A stretch of DNA of 64,000 bases from Photorhabdus heterorhabditis (GCF_018448905.1 NZ_RCWA01000006.1:1-64000), one strand, 5' to 3'. Positions 18,879 through 28,084 are shown, numbered from the stretch's first letter. A program made the numbers and translations. The notes: a model not told the origin generated them from the sequence alone.

Positions 18879-19396
18879 ACACCTCGCCGATCAAAATTAA
18901 GCAAGTAATTGATTGATTTATATTTCTTTTTTTCTTCTGGTTGACCAGGGAATATATAATCTAAACTGAAATATAAGGGGAGGGTGACTGATGTTTTTGG
19001 CTTGTTAGTTATTGAGCGGAATGGGTTTGAAATTAGTATCATCTGGTCTTCATTTGTGTAGCACAGACCAATTAGGCCGATTGTTGGCGCTTTGAAGGTC
19101 ATGATAGTACCTGGCGGTATAAGTTGAGTTTTACGTGTCGAATAGCTGCATCTGCTGCCAGCAAATGTGACATTGCTAAGCTCTATGAAACTTTTTGTGC
19201 CATTTCCAGCCAAAAGAAACATGTCAGTCCCGGCACTTTCCACAAAAAAAGCAACTTTGCCATTCGTATTGGCAGTAGTTTGAGCTTCTAGGGATAAGTA
19301 ATAATCAATCGACGGAACAGTATCGTTTATACGGTCAATAGAGGTACATCCGGTTAGTAGCAGAGAGATTGATACCAGAAATTTATTAGTCATCAT
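18875..19396 (-). CDS. Exported lipoprotein, unknown
   Basis: 173 residues with a lipoprotein signal and lipobox LLTGC (Cys at about 17). The beta-rich mature part has two further cysteines in SRCSYSTRKTQ and GLCYTNED, possibly a disulfide. No family is recognised. Its start overlaps the stop of the 19386 gene and its end overlaps the next gene, so the three genes are translationally coupled. As a lipoprotein in a tra island it might be a surface or exclusion-type protein; that is conjecture. Confidence 0.65.
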   Translation of the reverse strand: MMTNKFLVSISLLLTGCTSIDRINDTVPSIDYYLSLEAQTTANTNGKVAFFVESAGTDMFLLAGNGTKSFIELSNVTFAGSRCSYSTRKTQLIPPGTIMTFKAPTIGLIGLCYTNEDQMILISNPFRSITNKPKTSVTLPLYFSLDYIFPGQPEEKKKYKSINYLLNFDRRGV

Positions 19397-20234
19397 TCAT
19401 CCTTAGTGTCATCCTGTGAGGGACGTTAATTTCCATTTTTTCGCCTGGATAAAAGACCATTTCCCGAGTCCAGTATCCCGATCCTCCAACCATAGTATTT
19501 CTTCCGGTTACATAGACTTCTGAAGAAAACTCCATATGAGTTACTTTTCCTGCACTGATCACATGATACGTGTAGCTCGGGGATAATCTGGCTGTTTGAA
19601 TGTCTGTTTTTAGCGTTTTGATGTTTTTGGTTATAACCGGAGGCTTTTTCTCATTTAGCCCCAGTTGTTCAGTTGAACGTAATGCCTTATCAGTTTCGGG
19701 GATTGAAAATGAGAAGGAGTCTAATGATTTTGGCCCAAATATTGCCAGAGCGTCTGGCTCATTTTTCGTGAGCGCTACAACAGCCTGTAAAGGCGTCTCT
19801 GCGAGATTGTTACTAAACGAGATGGTAAGACTGGAGAGAGGTTCCAGCCAAAGTAAACTTTTACCTGCTTCGTCGGAGCTGATTTCGACTGGATTATCCA
19901 GAAGGGTTTTATTTTTTGCTATTACTTTAAAGTCGATTTTAGGGATAACGATAGTTAGGACAGCATGGCGTGATATGTTGATAAGATTTACGTAGTTAAT
20001 CTTATCCAGATGTGTCCTGATGACGGGGCGTCTTGCCTGATTAACCAGCCATTTTCCATCTCCCCAGGAAAAACTAAGATCAATAATATTCGGAACGGTA
20101 TCCGAAGTTGGTTCTCTTTGCTCTGTGGCGACCAGCATCTTTTGAGGTTCTGAAGTCGCCAGAATAGGGTAGGAGACAAACGTAAGTAGGGTTGCCAATA
20201 ATGCTTGTTTAAGACGGCTGTTAGCGGTACGCAT
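19386..20234 (-). CDS. Exported beta-rich protein, unknown (first gene of reversed operon)
   Basis: 282 residues from the ATG whose complement lies at 20232-20234; a longer in-frame start (20318) has no signal peptide at its beginning and is rejected. The signal peptide ends near residue 29 (LLTFVSYPILATSEP). The mature part is beta-rich with an N-terminal VPNIIDLSFSWGDGKWLVN segment and a C-terminal GGSGYWTREMVFYPGEKM. No family is recognised. It leads a leftward operon with a lipoprotein and a PEGA-like protein inserted between traC and the ParB-like gene. A one-mismatch palindrome (AAAGCAACTTT, 19248) lies in the operon. Confidence 0.65.
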   Translation of the reverse strand: MRTANSRLKQALLATLLTFVSYPILATSEPQKMLVATEQREPTSDTVPNIIDLSFSWGDGKWLVNQARRPVIRTHLDKINYVNLINISRHAVLTIVIPKIDFKVIAKNKTLLDNPVEISSDEAGKSLLWLEPLSSLTISFSNNLAETPLQAVVALTKNEPDALAIFGPKSLDSFSFSIPETDKALRSTEQLGLNEKKPPVITKNIKTLKTDIQTARLSPSYTYHVISAGKVTHMEFSSEVYVTGRNTMVGGSGYWTREMVFYPGEKMEINVPHRMTLRMNDD

Positions 20235-20544
20235 TATTTCTGACTCTGATGTAATTCGGTTATTGCATTTATTAACTGACTGAACAGGGAGTAGTGACCA
20301 TGCGAATCGCTCAGGCAAAAAATTCTCCCGGTAAAGTTAATTAAGTCCAGTTCCTGGGAATGGCTTAAAGACATGCAGTACGACCTCATAAGGAATCTAT
20401 CTGATGATCTTACCTGCATAGTGGGTTCGTCATGACCACTTGAGTGGGGGATTTTGGCTTGTATGTGTGCTGCTTTTGGAATAGAGGGGTTGATCATCTG
20501 TAGTGCCAGAGCAATGTAAACAATCTCTATATGTACATATAATA

Positions 20545-20671
20545 TATACCCGTCATCTTTCAAGTTGCCTCTTTGTTGGCTGCACTCGTTCACCCCGGTC
20601 ACATAGTTATCTATGCTCCCGGGGATTCACTCCCTTGCCGTCGCGATGCATCTTGAAATCCATAGGGTATA
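20545..20671 (-). repeat. ERIC element, full length (127 bp)
   Basis: It begins TATACCCGTCATC and ends GGGTATA, with the conserved ERIC core CACCCCGGTCACA and GGGGATTCACTCCC. Its length is exactly 127 bp, the standard ERIC size. The orientation is the reverse of the 25034 copy. Confidence 0.95.
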
Positions 20672-20906
20672 ACCATTTTACTCATTACTTGAACTAAGAG
20701 ATTTCTGGGTGTTTGTATGAGTTTGTAATATAAACACCTGTTTAAATCATACAAATACACACTGCATTTCTAGGTATTTGAGAACCTTGCTTGTTTGTTA
20801 TGGCCTGTGACTTATGTACGGCAGTAACAGCGGCTACAGAGCAACTGAGATGATGGAGCAAGGGTTGAACTCATAAAATTTCACATGTGGACATCAACTT
20901 CTGAAA
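20672..20906. promoter_or_regulatory. Regulatory region upstream of the ParB-like gene with nested repeats
   Basis: A 15-bp near-direct repeat (ATTTCTRGGTRTTTG) occurs at 20701-20715 and 20766-20780. Between them are overlapping inverted repeats: GTGTTTGTATGA at 20709 against TCATACAAATACAC at 20747, and GGTGTTT at 20708 against AAACACC at 20732. This arrangement is what an autoregulated promoter or partition-type site would look like. No protein binding can be shown from sequence. Confidence 0.5.
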
Positions 20907-20917
20907 AAAGTTACTTT
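20907..20917. promoter_or_regulatory. Dispersed palindrome copy 4, abutting the ParB-like start
   Basis: Exact AAAGT-T-ACTTT ending 2 bp before the ATG at 20920, where a ribosome-binding site would lie. Binding here could block expression of the ParB-like gene itself. Confidence 0.65.
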
Positions 20918-20919
20918 TA

Positions 20920-22122
20920 ATGAAATTTACCCCAAACAGCCTACGGTATGCTTTTGCAATAGTTGAATTAGTAGATAGTGATGCAGAAATGGAGAATCGA
21001 ATGATTGGTGAGGCAAGCATTTTCAATACAAAAACGTCTTCTGGCAGGTACATCCGTAACTTGAGGGAGTTTGGCACGAACAATCACGACCGATGCTCTA
21101 CGGCCAATATGGCGTTCTACATTGATCCATTGATCATTAAGGTTACGCCAGGCTTCAATACCCGTGAAATGGGTATGGGAGATGACTATTATCTTTTGCC
21201 TGAAGTTGCTGCCCATATTGAACACATTAAGGATGCGTACATTCGTGGGGAAGAAATCGATCCAGTCAAAGTTCAACTTATTGATGGTGAGCCGTTTATT
21301 CGTCAGGGGCATTGCCGTTTACGCGCTGCAAAACAGGCTATCGCTGAAGGCCATTCTGTTGAAAATTTCATTTGCTTGGAATTCACGGGTGATGAGCTAC
21401 ATGCCGAACTGCAAACCCTGAGTGGTAACAAAGGTCTGCCATTATCGCCTGTTGCAATCGGTGAGTCCTACAAGCGCCTCACTACAGGGCTTGGCGGTTG
21501 GTCCACGGAACGTGTTGCCCAACATCAGGGTGTTTCTGCTGTAACTGTTACGAACTATATTCGACTGACGACGTTACCGCTGGAGTTAAAAAAATATATT
21601 CATGCTGATAACGTCTCCTACACAACGGTGCTAGAAATGGTTGATCAACTCGGCACAACAGAGGCTATCGCTTTTATTAAAAATGAGTTGGCAAGTATTA
21701 TGGCATCCCATAAGCGCGCAAAAGCCAGTAGTACGCCGCCGGTTCTTCGCGTGAAACCTTCGTCGTTTAAAGAACCTCGCGTTCCACCCAAACTGGCAAC
21801 GCGAGCTGTCGAAGGTTTAAAGCACTTTTGCACTAACCTGTGTGAACAACTTATAGAAATTCCTGAAGATCAGGACGAAGTCACTGTTAAGCTCGACCGA
21901 GCAACCATTGAAATGCTTTTAACATTAAAAGAAGACATTTCTAAAACAGAGCAGAAGCAGCTGCGTCGGGCCAATAAACGTGCTGGGAATGATGACAAAA
22001 ATTCACCGAATAACAGTGATGAAAATAGCAGAGCAGGTGCTACGTCATCTGATCAGAAAATGCTTGAAACGGGTAGTCCAGAGTATTCAGGGGTAAACGC
22101 GGTTCTGAATAAGGTGGGTTAA
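20920..22122 (+). CDS. ParB/KorB-like DNA-binding protein, without a ParA partner
   Basis: 400 residues. The N-terminal ParB-type fold has IDPVKVQLIDGEPFIRQGHCRLRAAKQA at about 114-141 (the GxxR-type nucleotide-box region, with Cys where canonical ParBs have Arg). A HTH follows at about 195-216 (STERVAQHQGVSAVTVTNYI), then a charged linker and a C-terminal segment likely to dimerise. No parA is in the window, so a regulator like IncP KorB is a good alternative to a partition protein. The palindrome AAAGTTACTTT directly precedes its start codon, which suggests autoregulation. The start at 20920 has no strong Shine-Dalgarno because the palindrome occupies that place. Two hairpins follow the gene. 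Confidence 0.75.
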   Translation: MKFTPNSLRYAFAIVELVDSDAEMENRMIGEASIFNTKTSSGRYIRNLREFGTNNHDRCSTANMAFYIDPLIIKVTPGFNTREMGMGDDYYLLPEVAAHIEHIKDAYIRGEEIDPVKVQLIDGEPFIRQGHCRLRAAKQAIAEGHSVENFICLEFTGDELHAELQTLSGNKGLPLSPVAIGESYKRLTTGLGGWSTERVAQHQGVSAVTVTNYIRLTTLPLELKKYIHADNVSYTTVLEMVDQLGTTEAIAFIKNELASIMASHKRAKASSTPPVLRVKPSSFKEPRVPPKLATRAVEGLKHFCTNLCEQLIEIPEDQDEVTVKLDRATIEMLLTLKEDISKTEQKQLRRANKRAGNDDKNSPNNSDENSRAGATSSDQKMLETGSPEYSGVNAVLNKVG

Positions 22123-22185
22123 TTGCGGAATGTGAAATTGTGTTGATTCACTAATAGAAATTTCTATGTGGTATCACACCCTTTT

Positions 22186-22241
22186 GTCGGGCTTCTGCCC
22201 GACTCAGGCCGCTGATAAACCTCGTTGAAAATAACGAGGTT
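22186..22241 (+). terminator. Double hairpin after the ParB-like gene
   Basis: Hairpin 1 is GTCGGGC-ttct-GCCCGAC (22186-22203); hairpin 2 is AACCTCGTT-gaaaat-AACGAGGTT (22218-22241), followed by a short T-rich stretch. These probably end the ParB-like transcript. Confidence 0.65.
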
Positions 22242-22282
22242 GGTTTCTTGCATCCTGACTCTATTACAGATAACTGTCAGGC

Positions 22283-22293
22283 AAAGTAACTTT
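22283..22293. promoter_or_regulatory. Dispersed palindrome copy 5 (AAAGTAACTTT)
   Basis: Exact AAAGT-A-ACTTT in the intergenic region 103 bp upstream of the Ig-like exported protein, a natural operator position. Confidence 0.65.
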
Positions 22294-22395
22294 CCCAGTT
22301 TTAGCTGAATTGTAAGAAATTCAGTACCCCTAATTAGACCGTTTGACCGATATTCATCCGGTACAATGTGGCTAATATCAGATAAGGGGCTGACT

Positions 22396-24855
22396 ATGCG
22401 TTTAAAATACATTGCTGGAATGGTGGGGATTGTAATCGAGTTAACCAGTCTTCCCGCCAGTGCTTTGGTTTATAACTTCTCGTTTCAGGATACGAACAAC
22501 ACGGTGGTTAGTGTACGCCCGGTTACTCAAACCCTTTTGAATCCATCAGGTAACATTACACTTAACCTGATCTCCGGACTTGACCGCTACGAAAAAATAA
22601 CCGTGACTCGCGACAGCGACCAGGCGCAAATGTACTCCGGGTACACTACGCTTGTCGGGGTGGCAGATCGGGTAATAGCGCAGAACGGTACTGAGTATTA
22701 TGGTAAGGATATGACGCTCCCGGCCCTTGGTGAAGGTTCATATACGCTGGTCAATGAAACCCTCGATCTCAAGCAGGCTGTCGTCAGCAGTAATACCTAT
22801 CAATTTACTGTTGATAAGACTAAGCCTGTATATACCAGAATTTATCCGGACCCGAACACCGGTTACAGTATGGTGCTTAGTGGTCCGTTATGGGAGCTGG
22901 GGCGTGCCGGCTTCGGTCAGCATAATATTTTTGCGGACGGTATTGAGGATACCAGCGGGATCGACTCAATCAAGCTAATCATTAAACGAGCTGATGGGAC
23001 TGTAGTTTCTGATAATGCTCTCAGCTATGACGTTGCTAATAAACGAGCCTTCTTCACTTGGGCAATAGATGAGCGCACCGGGGCCGGGATGCCCAGCAGT
23101 GATCTTAATGAAGAGTTCACTTTCAATTTTATCGTTAAGGATAAGGCCGGGAATATCCTCACCATTCCACCGCAAAGGTTTAAATATGATGACCAGATTG
23201 GTGAGTATACTCGCTTCGCAGTCTATGATTCTCGCGTCAATACCAGTGTTGTTCCAGGGATAGCATCTGGATATGTTGCCTATAAGCCCGGACTTGTCGT
23301 TCTGGAAAACCCCTATCGCCTCGTCGTCCGGGTACCTAAATCCAACTGGCGACCCTACAGAACGGGAGGCATCACACTGATCAATGCGTATGGCGGCGTG
23401 AATGTCATTTCAGAGGATGCCAGCTATGTTTATGCTGAGTTAAAACTTCCTCAGGGCTTACTGGATGGCAACTACGTTAGGGTGGAGAACACCTATGAGT
23501 GGGGGGGCGGATACCTGACAGGCGTGGAGAGTGATCTCATTTGGGATGCGGCTTCGCTAAAATCTCCGGCCTGGGGATCACCAGCTATTGAACGGCAAAA
23601 ATCTGATGGTACATGGTTTAACAGTGTCAGTTGGTCCAATTTAAAGGCTAAAGATATGCCTGTAAAGCTGACAAACATCCGATTTAACGTACAGGCTCGT
23701 CCTTATGCTCAGAACATTACCGGTCCTGTTGGCTGCAATATTCCCGCAGGCTCAACGTTTTGCACTATATCACTCGCGAGAGATATCACTGTAGGTACTA
23801 CCGGTTATCTGCATGATGGTTATCAAATTCGATCAAGCAGTGAGGCCACGTTCATGACCCCTGTATGGGAAAACGTCGCGTGGCATACTCTGGGTCCAAC
23901 AGTAACAGGATACAAATATAATGATGCAACCAATATTCTCGAGGTTTACGTAAACCAACCCGGAGATGGTTTTTATTTTGATACTGTACGTATAGTGCGC
24001 GTCTGGTTAACAGATAAATCCAAGGCTAATGCTGAAATTTCAGTGATAGGAAAACAAACCGGAAGAAACCAGGCTTCGGGGAACTATACCTATGTGTTCA
24101 ATATGAAAGAGATCCCTGAAGGTGTTTATGATATTCAAATCAATGCTAAAGACTCTTTTGATAATACTGCAAGCCTTGCATATGAGAATATTACTGTCGA
24201 TAACACTCCCCCCATGGTAAATATCAGTTATGAAGATAAGTCTATTAATAAGGATATGACGGTTTATGGACTTGAAAATATCCGCATTAAGCTTTCTGAT
24301 GCGCTGACAAAACCCTCAATGACAAGGATGACTTTGCGAGGTGGGCCAGTGTCTGATTCGGTTGAATTATCCTGGGTTAAAGTTGGAGATAATATGTATA
24401 CACCTAATTATCCAAGAGTTTTTCCTTCAATTTCAGATGGGGAAACCTATACGTTGACAGTCACTGCCACCGACGAAATGAATAACAGCAAGGATGAAAG
24501 TGTCGAGTTTAACTATTTGCCCAATAATCTGGTTCGCATGGAAAATCTGAAAACTCTGGCAGTAAGTAGTTCGCTTAGAACGACTGACAATACCCTCCTT
24601 GCTGTACTTTATGCAAGTCAGTTGCGTAAAAAAGACGGTTCCATTGCAACAGGACTACAGGATGGTGTGCTCACTGTTCGTAAGGATGCGGCCTTCGGCG
24701 TGACGATTAATGGTGTCTCTGCTTTACCAGGTGAAAGTAAAAATATTACTTTAGACCTTGGCTTGGGGGACAGCCGTAATTTCCCTATTTACCCGGCAAA
24801 GTCCGGAAAAACAGGTATTTCAGAATTCATGATCGATATTCCAGAGCTTAAGTAA
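22396..24855 (+). CDS. Exported Ig-like-domain protein, 819 residues
   Basis: 819 residues from ATG 22396 with AAGGGG before it; an upstream in-frame start (22366) would precede the signal peptide. The signal peptide ends near residue 25 (SLPASALVYNF). The mature part is a series of beta-sandwich modules with recurring phrases such as FTVDKTKPVYTR, DEFTF.F.VKDKAGN and ITVDNTPPMVNISYED, typical of bacterial Ig-like/cadherin-like repeats. IncH plasmid R27 carries large Ig-like proteins needed for efficient conjugation, so a role in donor-recipient contact is plausible. No anchor motif (LPXTG, autotransporter domain) is seen. Confidence 0.75.
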   Translation: MRLKYIAGMVGIVIELTSLPASALVYNFSFQDTNNTVVSVRPVTQTLLNPSGNITLNLISGLDRYEKITVTRDSDQAQMYSGYTTLVGVADRVIAQNGTEYYGKDMTLPALGEGSYTLVNETLDLKQAVVSSNTYQFTVDKTKPVYTRIYPDPNTGYSMVLSGPLWELGRAGFGQHNIFADGIEDTSGIDSIKLIIKRADGTVVSDNALSYDVANKRAFFTWAIDERTGAGMPSSDLNEEFTFNFIVKDKAGNILTIPPQRFKYDDQIGEYTRFAVYDSRVNTSVVPGIASGYVAYKPGLVVLENPYRLVVRVPKSNWRPYRTGGITLINAYGGVNVISEDASYVYAELKLPQGLLDGNYVRVENTYEWGGGYLTGVESDLIWDAASLKSPAWGSPAIERQKSDGTWFNSVSWSNLKAKDMPVKLTNIRFNVQARPYAQNITGPVGCNIPAGSTFCTISLARDITVGTTGYLHDGYQIRSSSEATFMTPVWENVAWHTLGPTVTGYKYNDATNILEVYVNQPGDGFYFDTVRIVRVWLTDKSKANAEISVIGKQTGRNQASGNYTYVFNMKEIPEGVYDIQINAKDSFDNTASLAYENITVDNTPPMVNISYEDKSINKDMTVYGLENIRIKLSDALTKPSMTRMTLRGGPVSDSVELSWVKVGDNMYTPNYPRVFPSISDGETYTLTVTATDEMNNSKDESVEFNYLPNNLVRMENLKTLAVSSSLRTTDNTLLAVLYASQLRKKDGSIATGLQDGVLTVRKDAAFGVTINGVSALPGESKNITLDLGLGDSRNFPIYPAKSGKTGISEFMIDIPELK

Positions 24856-25033
24856 GATTGCCAGACTTTTCCTGCGGTACGAAGGAACGGAATGGGTCAG
24901 TTCAGTCTTCAACGTACTTCTGTAGGAAGAGGATTCTTCAGCCGGTTATACAGCTGCGGTGGAGTTTATGCTTAATCAGCAACTATCCGTGGACTCAGAT
25001 GATTCATATCAGTGTAGATAGTGTGTAATGTTA
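24856..25033. other. Intergenic region before the ERIC
   Basis: Non-coding sequence after the Ig-like gene. I see no ORF, strong hairpin or palindrome copy in it. Confidence 0.4.
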
Positions 25034-25160
25034 TATACCCAATGGATTTCAAGATGGATCGCGACGGCAAGGGAGCGAATCCCCGGGAGCATAGAGAACT
25101 ATGTGACCGGGGTGAGTGAGTGCAGCCAACCAAGAGGCAATTTGAAAGATAACGGGTATA
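25034..25160 (+). repeat. ERIC element, full length (127 bp)
   Basis: It runs from TATACCCAATGG to AACGGGTATA, 127 bp, with the ERIC core GAATCCCCGGGAGCATAG and GTGACCGGGGTGAG. Its ends form the expected TATACCC/GGGTATA inverted termini. Confidence 0.95.
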
Positions 25161-25497
25161 CAACGTTTTTAGAGTAATCACAGTAGATCATCCGGCTACA
25201 GTGTCATAATAGTAAGCGGCTCGTGTCGGTATTGTCTGTTATGTAATTAGTGAGGCTGAAGTTCCACGCCATTCAGTCTGCCGTGTCAGCCAGACTGAAG
25301 AGCACGTTTTCCGCGATATTATGTCTATTTCTACCCAGCCGTTGCGGTGGTACTCGTTGAACGCATCTCTTTGATTCAGTTGCCGTTAGGGACTTGGCTT
25401 CTGAGGATAAGAGATTTTCATTGGTTTAGTGCGCAATTTCCTCACGGTTTAGTTATAATCGGTTAAAAATGAAAGCATAGAGAAACAGGAGGTTATT
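25161..25497. other. Intergenic region after the ERIC
   Basis: About 340 bp without a convincing gene. It ends with the ribosome-binding site (CAGGAGG) of the small membrane gene at 25498. No palindrome copy is present. Confidence 0.4.
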
Positions 25498-25821
25498 ATG
25501 GAATATTTGTTCATTATCGCCGTGATTGTTTATGTATGGAAGTTCCGTCGTCCTGCTTCTAAACGTAAAGTAGAAAAAAAAGGTGTCCGTCAGAATCAGA
25601 AAGAGAGGGCAGTGTACCAGAATCATATGGCAAATCTGCATGATTCAGGGCCACACAGTATGAACGTTTTCGAGCGTGTTCGTTGTGGTGGCGACGCCAT
25701 AGATCCAGGAAAAACTCAAGCAGATATAGCGTTAGAGCAATTCCGAAACGAAAATCAGTATAACGATGATTTCAGTAGTAATTTTTCATCCGGGACTAAT
25801 GATTTCAACAGGCCGTGGTGA
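25498..25821 (+). CDS. Small membrane-anchored protein, unknown
   Basis: 107 residues from ATG 25498, preceded by a strong AACAGGAGG site. One N-terminal TM segment (1-16, MEYLFIIAVIVYVWKF) is followed by a basic stretch (residues 17-40) and a polar tail rich in N, S and D. No family is recognised. It stands alone between the Ig-like gene and the convergent S49 peptidase operon; the strong ribosome-binding site and clean TM make it likely real. Confidence 0.6.
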   Translation: MEYLFIIAVIVYVWKFRRPASKRKVEKKGVRQNQKERAVYQNHMANLHDSGPHSMNVFERVRCGGDAIDPGKTQADIALEQFRNENQYNDDFSSNFSSGTNDFNRPW

Positions 25822-26223
25822 TGTGTCTGTTATAAAAAATGCAGATTCATTGATGATAGCCCTATTGTCTGCAAAACATAGTCAGCGGGCATCTCATCAC
25901 TACCTGTTAATTCTATACAACTCAATCAATATGATAGCTAGCCAGTATAACCATCAGTTTGTCATGATCTTCAGGTGTATTTGGAAATGTCATTATGGTT
26001 TTCTGAACTCCAAATGCAGCATCAAGTGAAACTTTCGCAACGTCATATCGCTTTATGACAGCAAGCGCAACCACGTAGCTCAAGGGTATCCTTTTGCCAT
26101 GTCGTTTACTCAGTGCTCCAGATCTGTTATTAACTCAGCTTATTATCTATGACAGTCTGCTGTAAACCCCACGTAGTTCTTCTCTTAAATGACATAAATC
26201 CCATGGCTATAGTAGAACCATGG
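25822..26223. other. Intergenic region between convergent genes
   Basis: About 400 bp between the small membrane gene and the end of the S49 peptidase gene. Short ORFs here lack ribosome-binding sites and look random. No repeat or palindrome copy is seen. Confidence 0.4.
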
Positions 26224-27411
26224 TTACCTCAGTTTTGGGGTCGTGGTGACCGGTAATGCGCTCTGATAGTGCTCTGCAAGACTGGTAAATTGTTCCATTC
26301 CTTTAGCCAGGCTAACAAACAGTCCTAATGCTGAACGCAGATTCTTACGGGGCTCGTTGTATTCTTTAAATTTATCGGTACCGTAGAGCTTTTGAAGCCG
26401 CTCTCGCAGCTCAGTTGTTGTCACCTCTCCATCAATCAGCCCGTAATCTATAGCAGCTGGTGTCAACCAGATCCGTCCGGAATAGAGACCAAGACGTTGG
26501 GCGTCTGAATGGTTCAGGATTTTGCCCTTTCGGCCAAGTTCTACGTCACTGATAAACGTTTCATGCATTTTGTCGAGCAGTTGCGATTTCATAAACTCCT
26601 TGGTTTCCGGGGTCATTGGGTACCAGGGATCGAGAGAGTCTTTGAACTCTCCTGCGATAAGAGGTTCATTCTTTACACCAACCGTCTTCATTACTTCCGA
26701 GACATCCCAGTGATCCATCCTAACGCCAATACTGCCGATAAGCGCGTTACCATCTGCATAGATAGCGTCTGCCCCAGCTGCTGCGTAATAGCAGGCCGAA
26801 GCACATAGGGACTTCACGCTCACGACAACCGGTTTATATTTCTCCCGATCTTCTTTGGCAAAAGTACCTTTACCATCTTTCAGAATTGCCAGAACGTTGT
26901 CTCGGACTTGCTGGTATTCAGACTCTTCAGTGAGGATCGTGCTGTTGGACTGATACTGCTTATCCAGCGAGTTTGAGCTGGTGGATTTCCCACTTTCAGT
27001 AATCTGTATAGCATCCTGTGGTGTATGGATGGAATGTAACTGGCGATAGATGGAGATAGCATCAGAAGGGTTACCTCCACCCGACTCCGCTTCAATCAGT
27101 ACTGCCCGAACATTGGGATTGTCGTATGCTTTTCGTATTGCGCTAGCGATGATTGTACCGTCCCCTGTTTCGCTTCCAGTGCCCATCGTACCAGTGATTT
27201 TAATAATAGCGATATGTGGGCTTTTACCTTCATCATCCTGATATTTATTGTAGATGTTATAGAGTGAGAATCCGACAGCGACGATGGCCAGAGTGGTCAT
27301 CACTGCTTTGGACGTCGCGGTGATACGTAACATTTTATAAAAACGATTTGCCTGAGTATTGAATGATAGTGTGAGCTTGTCGATTGAGTGATTTTCTGGT
27401 TTTTCTGACAT
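26224..27411 (-). CDS. S49-family (SppA-like) membrane peptidase
   Basis: 395 residues. It has an N-terminal TM anchor (about 35-52) and the S49 fold with GTMGTGSETGDGTIIASAIR, ESGGG at about 112, and the nucleophile Ser205 in SLCASACYYAA. The catalytic lysine is probably Lys257 in AGEFKDS, 52 residues downstream; that spacing equals the Ser/Lys spacing of Bacillus SppA. The active site faces the outer side of the inner membrane and would degrade signal peptides or process small exported proteins such as pilins. It is the last gene of the leftward mobilisation operon, 10 bp after the DUF4400 gene, which is unusual company for a housekeeping SppA. A one-mismatch palindrome (AAAGTACCTTT) is inside at 26861. 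Confidence 0.82.
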   Translation of the reverse strand: MSEKPENHSIDKLTLSFNTQANRFYKMLRITATSKAVMTTLAIVAVGFSLYNIYNKYQDDEGKSPHIAIIKITGTMGTGSETGDGTIIASAIRKAYDNPNVRAVLIEAESGGGNPSDAISIYRQLHSIHTPQDAIQITESGKSTSSNSLDKQYQSNSTILTEESEYQQVRDNVLAILKDGKGTFAKEDREKYKPVVVSVKSLCASACYYAAAGADAIYADGNALIGSIGVRMDHWDVSEVMKTVGVKNEPLIAGEFKDSLDPWYPMTPETKEFMKSQLLDKMHETFISDVELGRKGKILNHSDAQRLGLYSGRIWLTPAAIDYGLIDGEVTTTELRERLQKLYGTDKFKEYNEPRKNLRSALGLFVSLAKGMEQFTSLAEHYQSALPVTTTPKLR

Positions 27412-27421
27412 CTAATGTACC

Positions 27422-28084
27422 CTACATAAGTTTTTGGTAATTGGCACAGAGCCTGTTAAGGGAAATTCCCAGTACCAGCAAAGCCAGTGGAGGGAATAGT
27501 TGCGCGATATTGTTGAACAATGACAAATTGGGTAGCAGCAGATAGGTGATTGACAGGAACGTAATGAGCCAAAATGCACGAAACCATATTCTGTAAAACT
27601 GCACAGTTACTTTCCCGAAAACATATCGCTTCAATTTCCATTGATACATGCCGTCAAGAAGCAGTGCGGCCAGGAAGGGTAAGAACACCCAGAACCACCC
27701 CAGCATGAGGAACCAGCGATAGATAGATTGGAAAACCAGCAGGGGGGTATTTCTGGCAGCGTTGTAGTTAAATGACATAGCCTTTTCAGCTATGTTATTA
27801 ATGCCACGGCTGGGCTTCGCATCTTTTGTAGGGATTAAGACCGAATTCAGCCGTTCAATCATGCCGTATTTGGTGACGAGAACCTTGAATGTATTTTCGG
27901 TGTTTTCAATAACAGTTTGCCACCTGTCAGATGGAATGATTGCTTTGCTAGCTGCTATTTCTTGCTGGATTTGCTGGTGCAGCTCTTGGGAGTCCTGTAA
28001 AAAAAGGCTGTACAGAAGGTAACCAATGAGTCCAATAAAAACGAGCGCACGTAACACCATGTAACATTGGCTGTTTTTGTCCAT
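27422..28084 (-). CDS. DUF4400-type (TraJ-like) integral membrane protein
   Basis: 220 residues with four hydrophobic segments: about 10-25, and about 128-150, 168-185 and 192-210 in the second half. The segment FWVFLPFLAALLLDGMYQWKLKR is the DUF4400-like signature (a DG motif after a TM helix). In IncH, IncA/C and SXT-type elements a protein of this kind lies beside the coupling protein gene and is needed for transfer; in R27 it is called TraJ. It starts 3 bp after the preceding gene. The near palindrome ACAGTTACTTT is at 27603. Confidence 0.65.
   Translation of the reverse strand: MDKNSQCYMVLRALVFIGLIGYLLYSLFLQDSQELHQQIQQEIAASKAIIPSDRWQTVIENTENTFKVLVTKYGMIERLNSVLIPTKDAKPSRGINNIAEKAMSFNYNAARNTPLLVFQSIYRWFLMLGWFWVFLPFLAALLLDGMYQWKLKRYVFGKVTVQFYRIWFRAFWLITFLSITYLLLPNLSLFNNIAQLFPPLALLVLGISLNRLCANYQKLM

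Noticed and set aside
20234-20602. 122-codon minus-strand ORF upstream of the reversed operon
   Set aside because: It runs into an ERIC and shows no signal, motif or ribosome-binding site; it looks like a chance frame.
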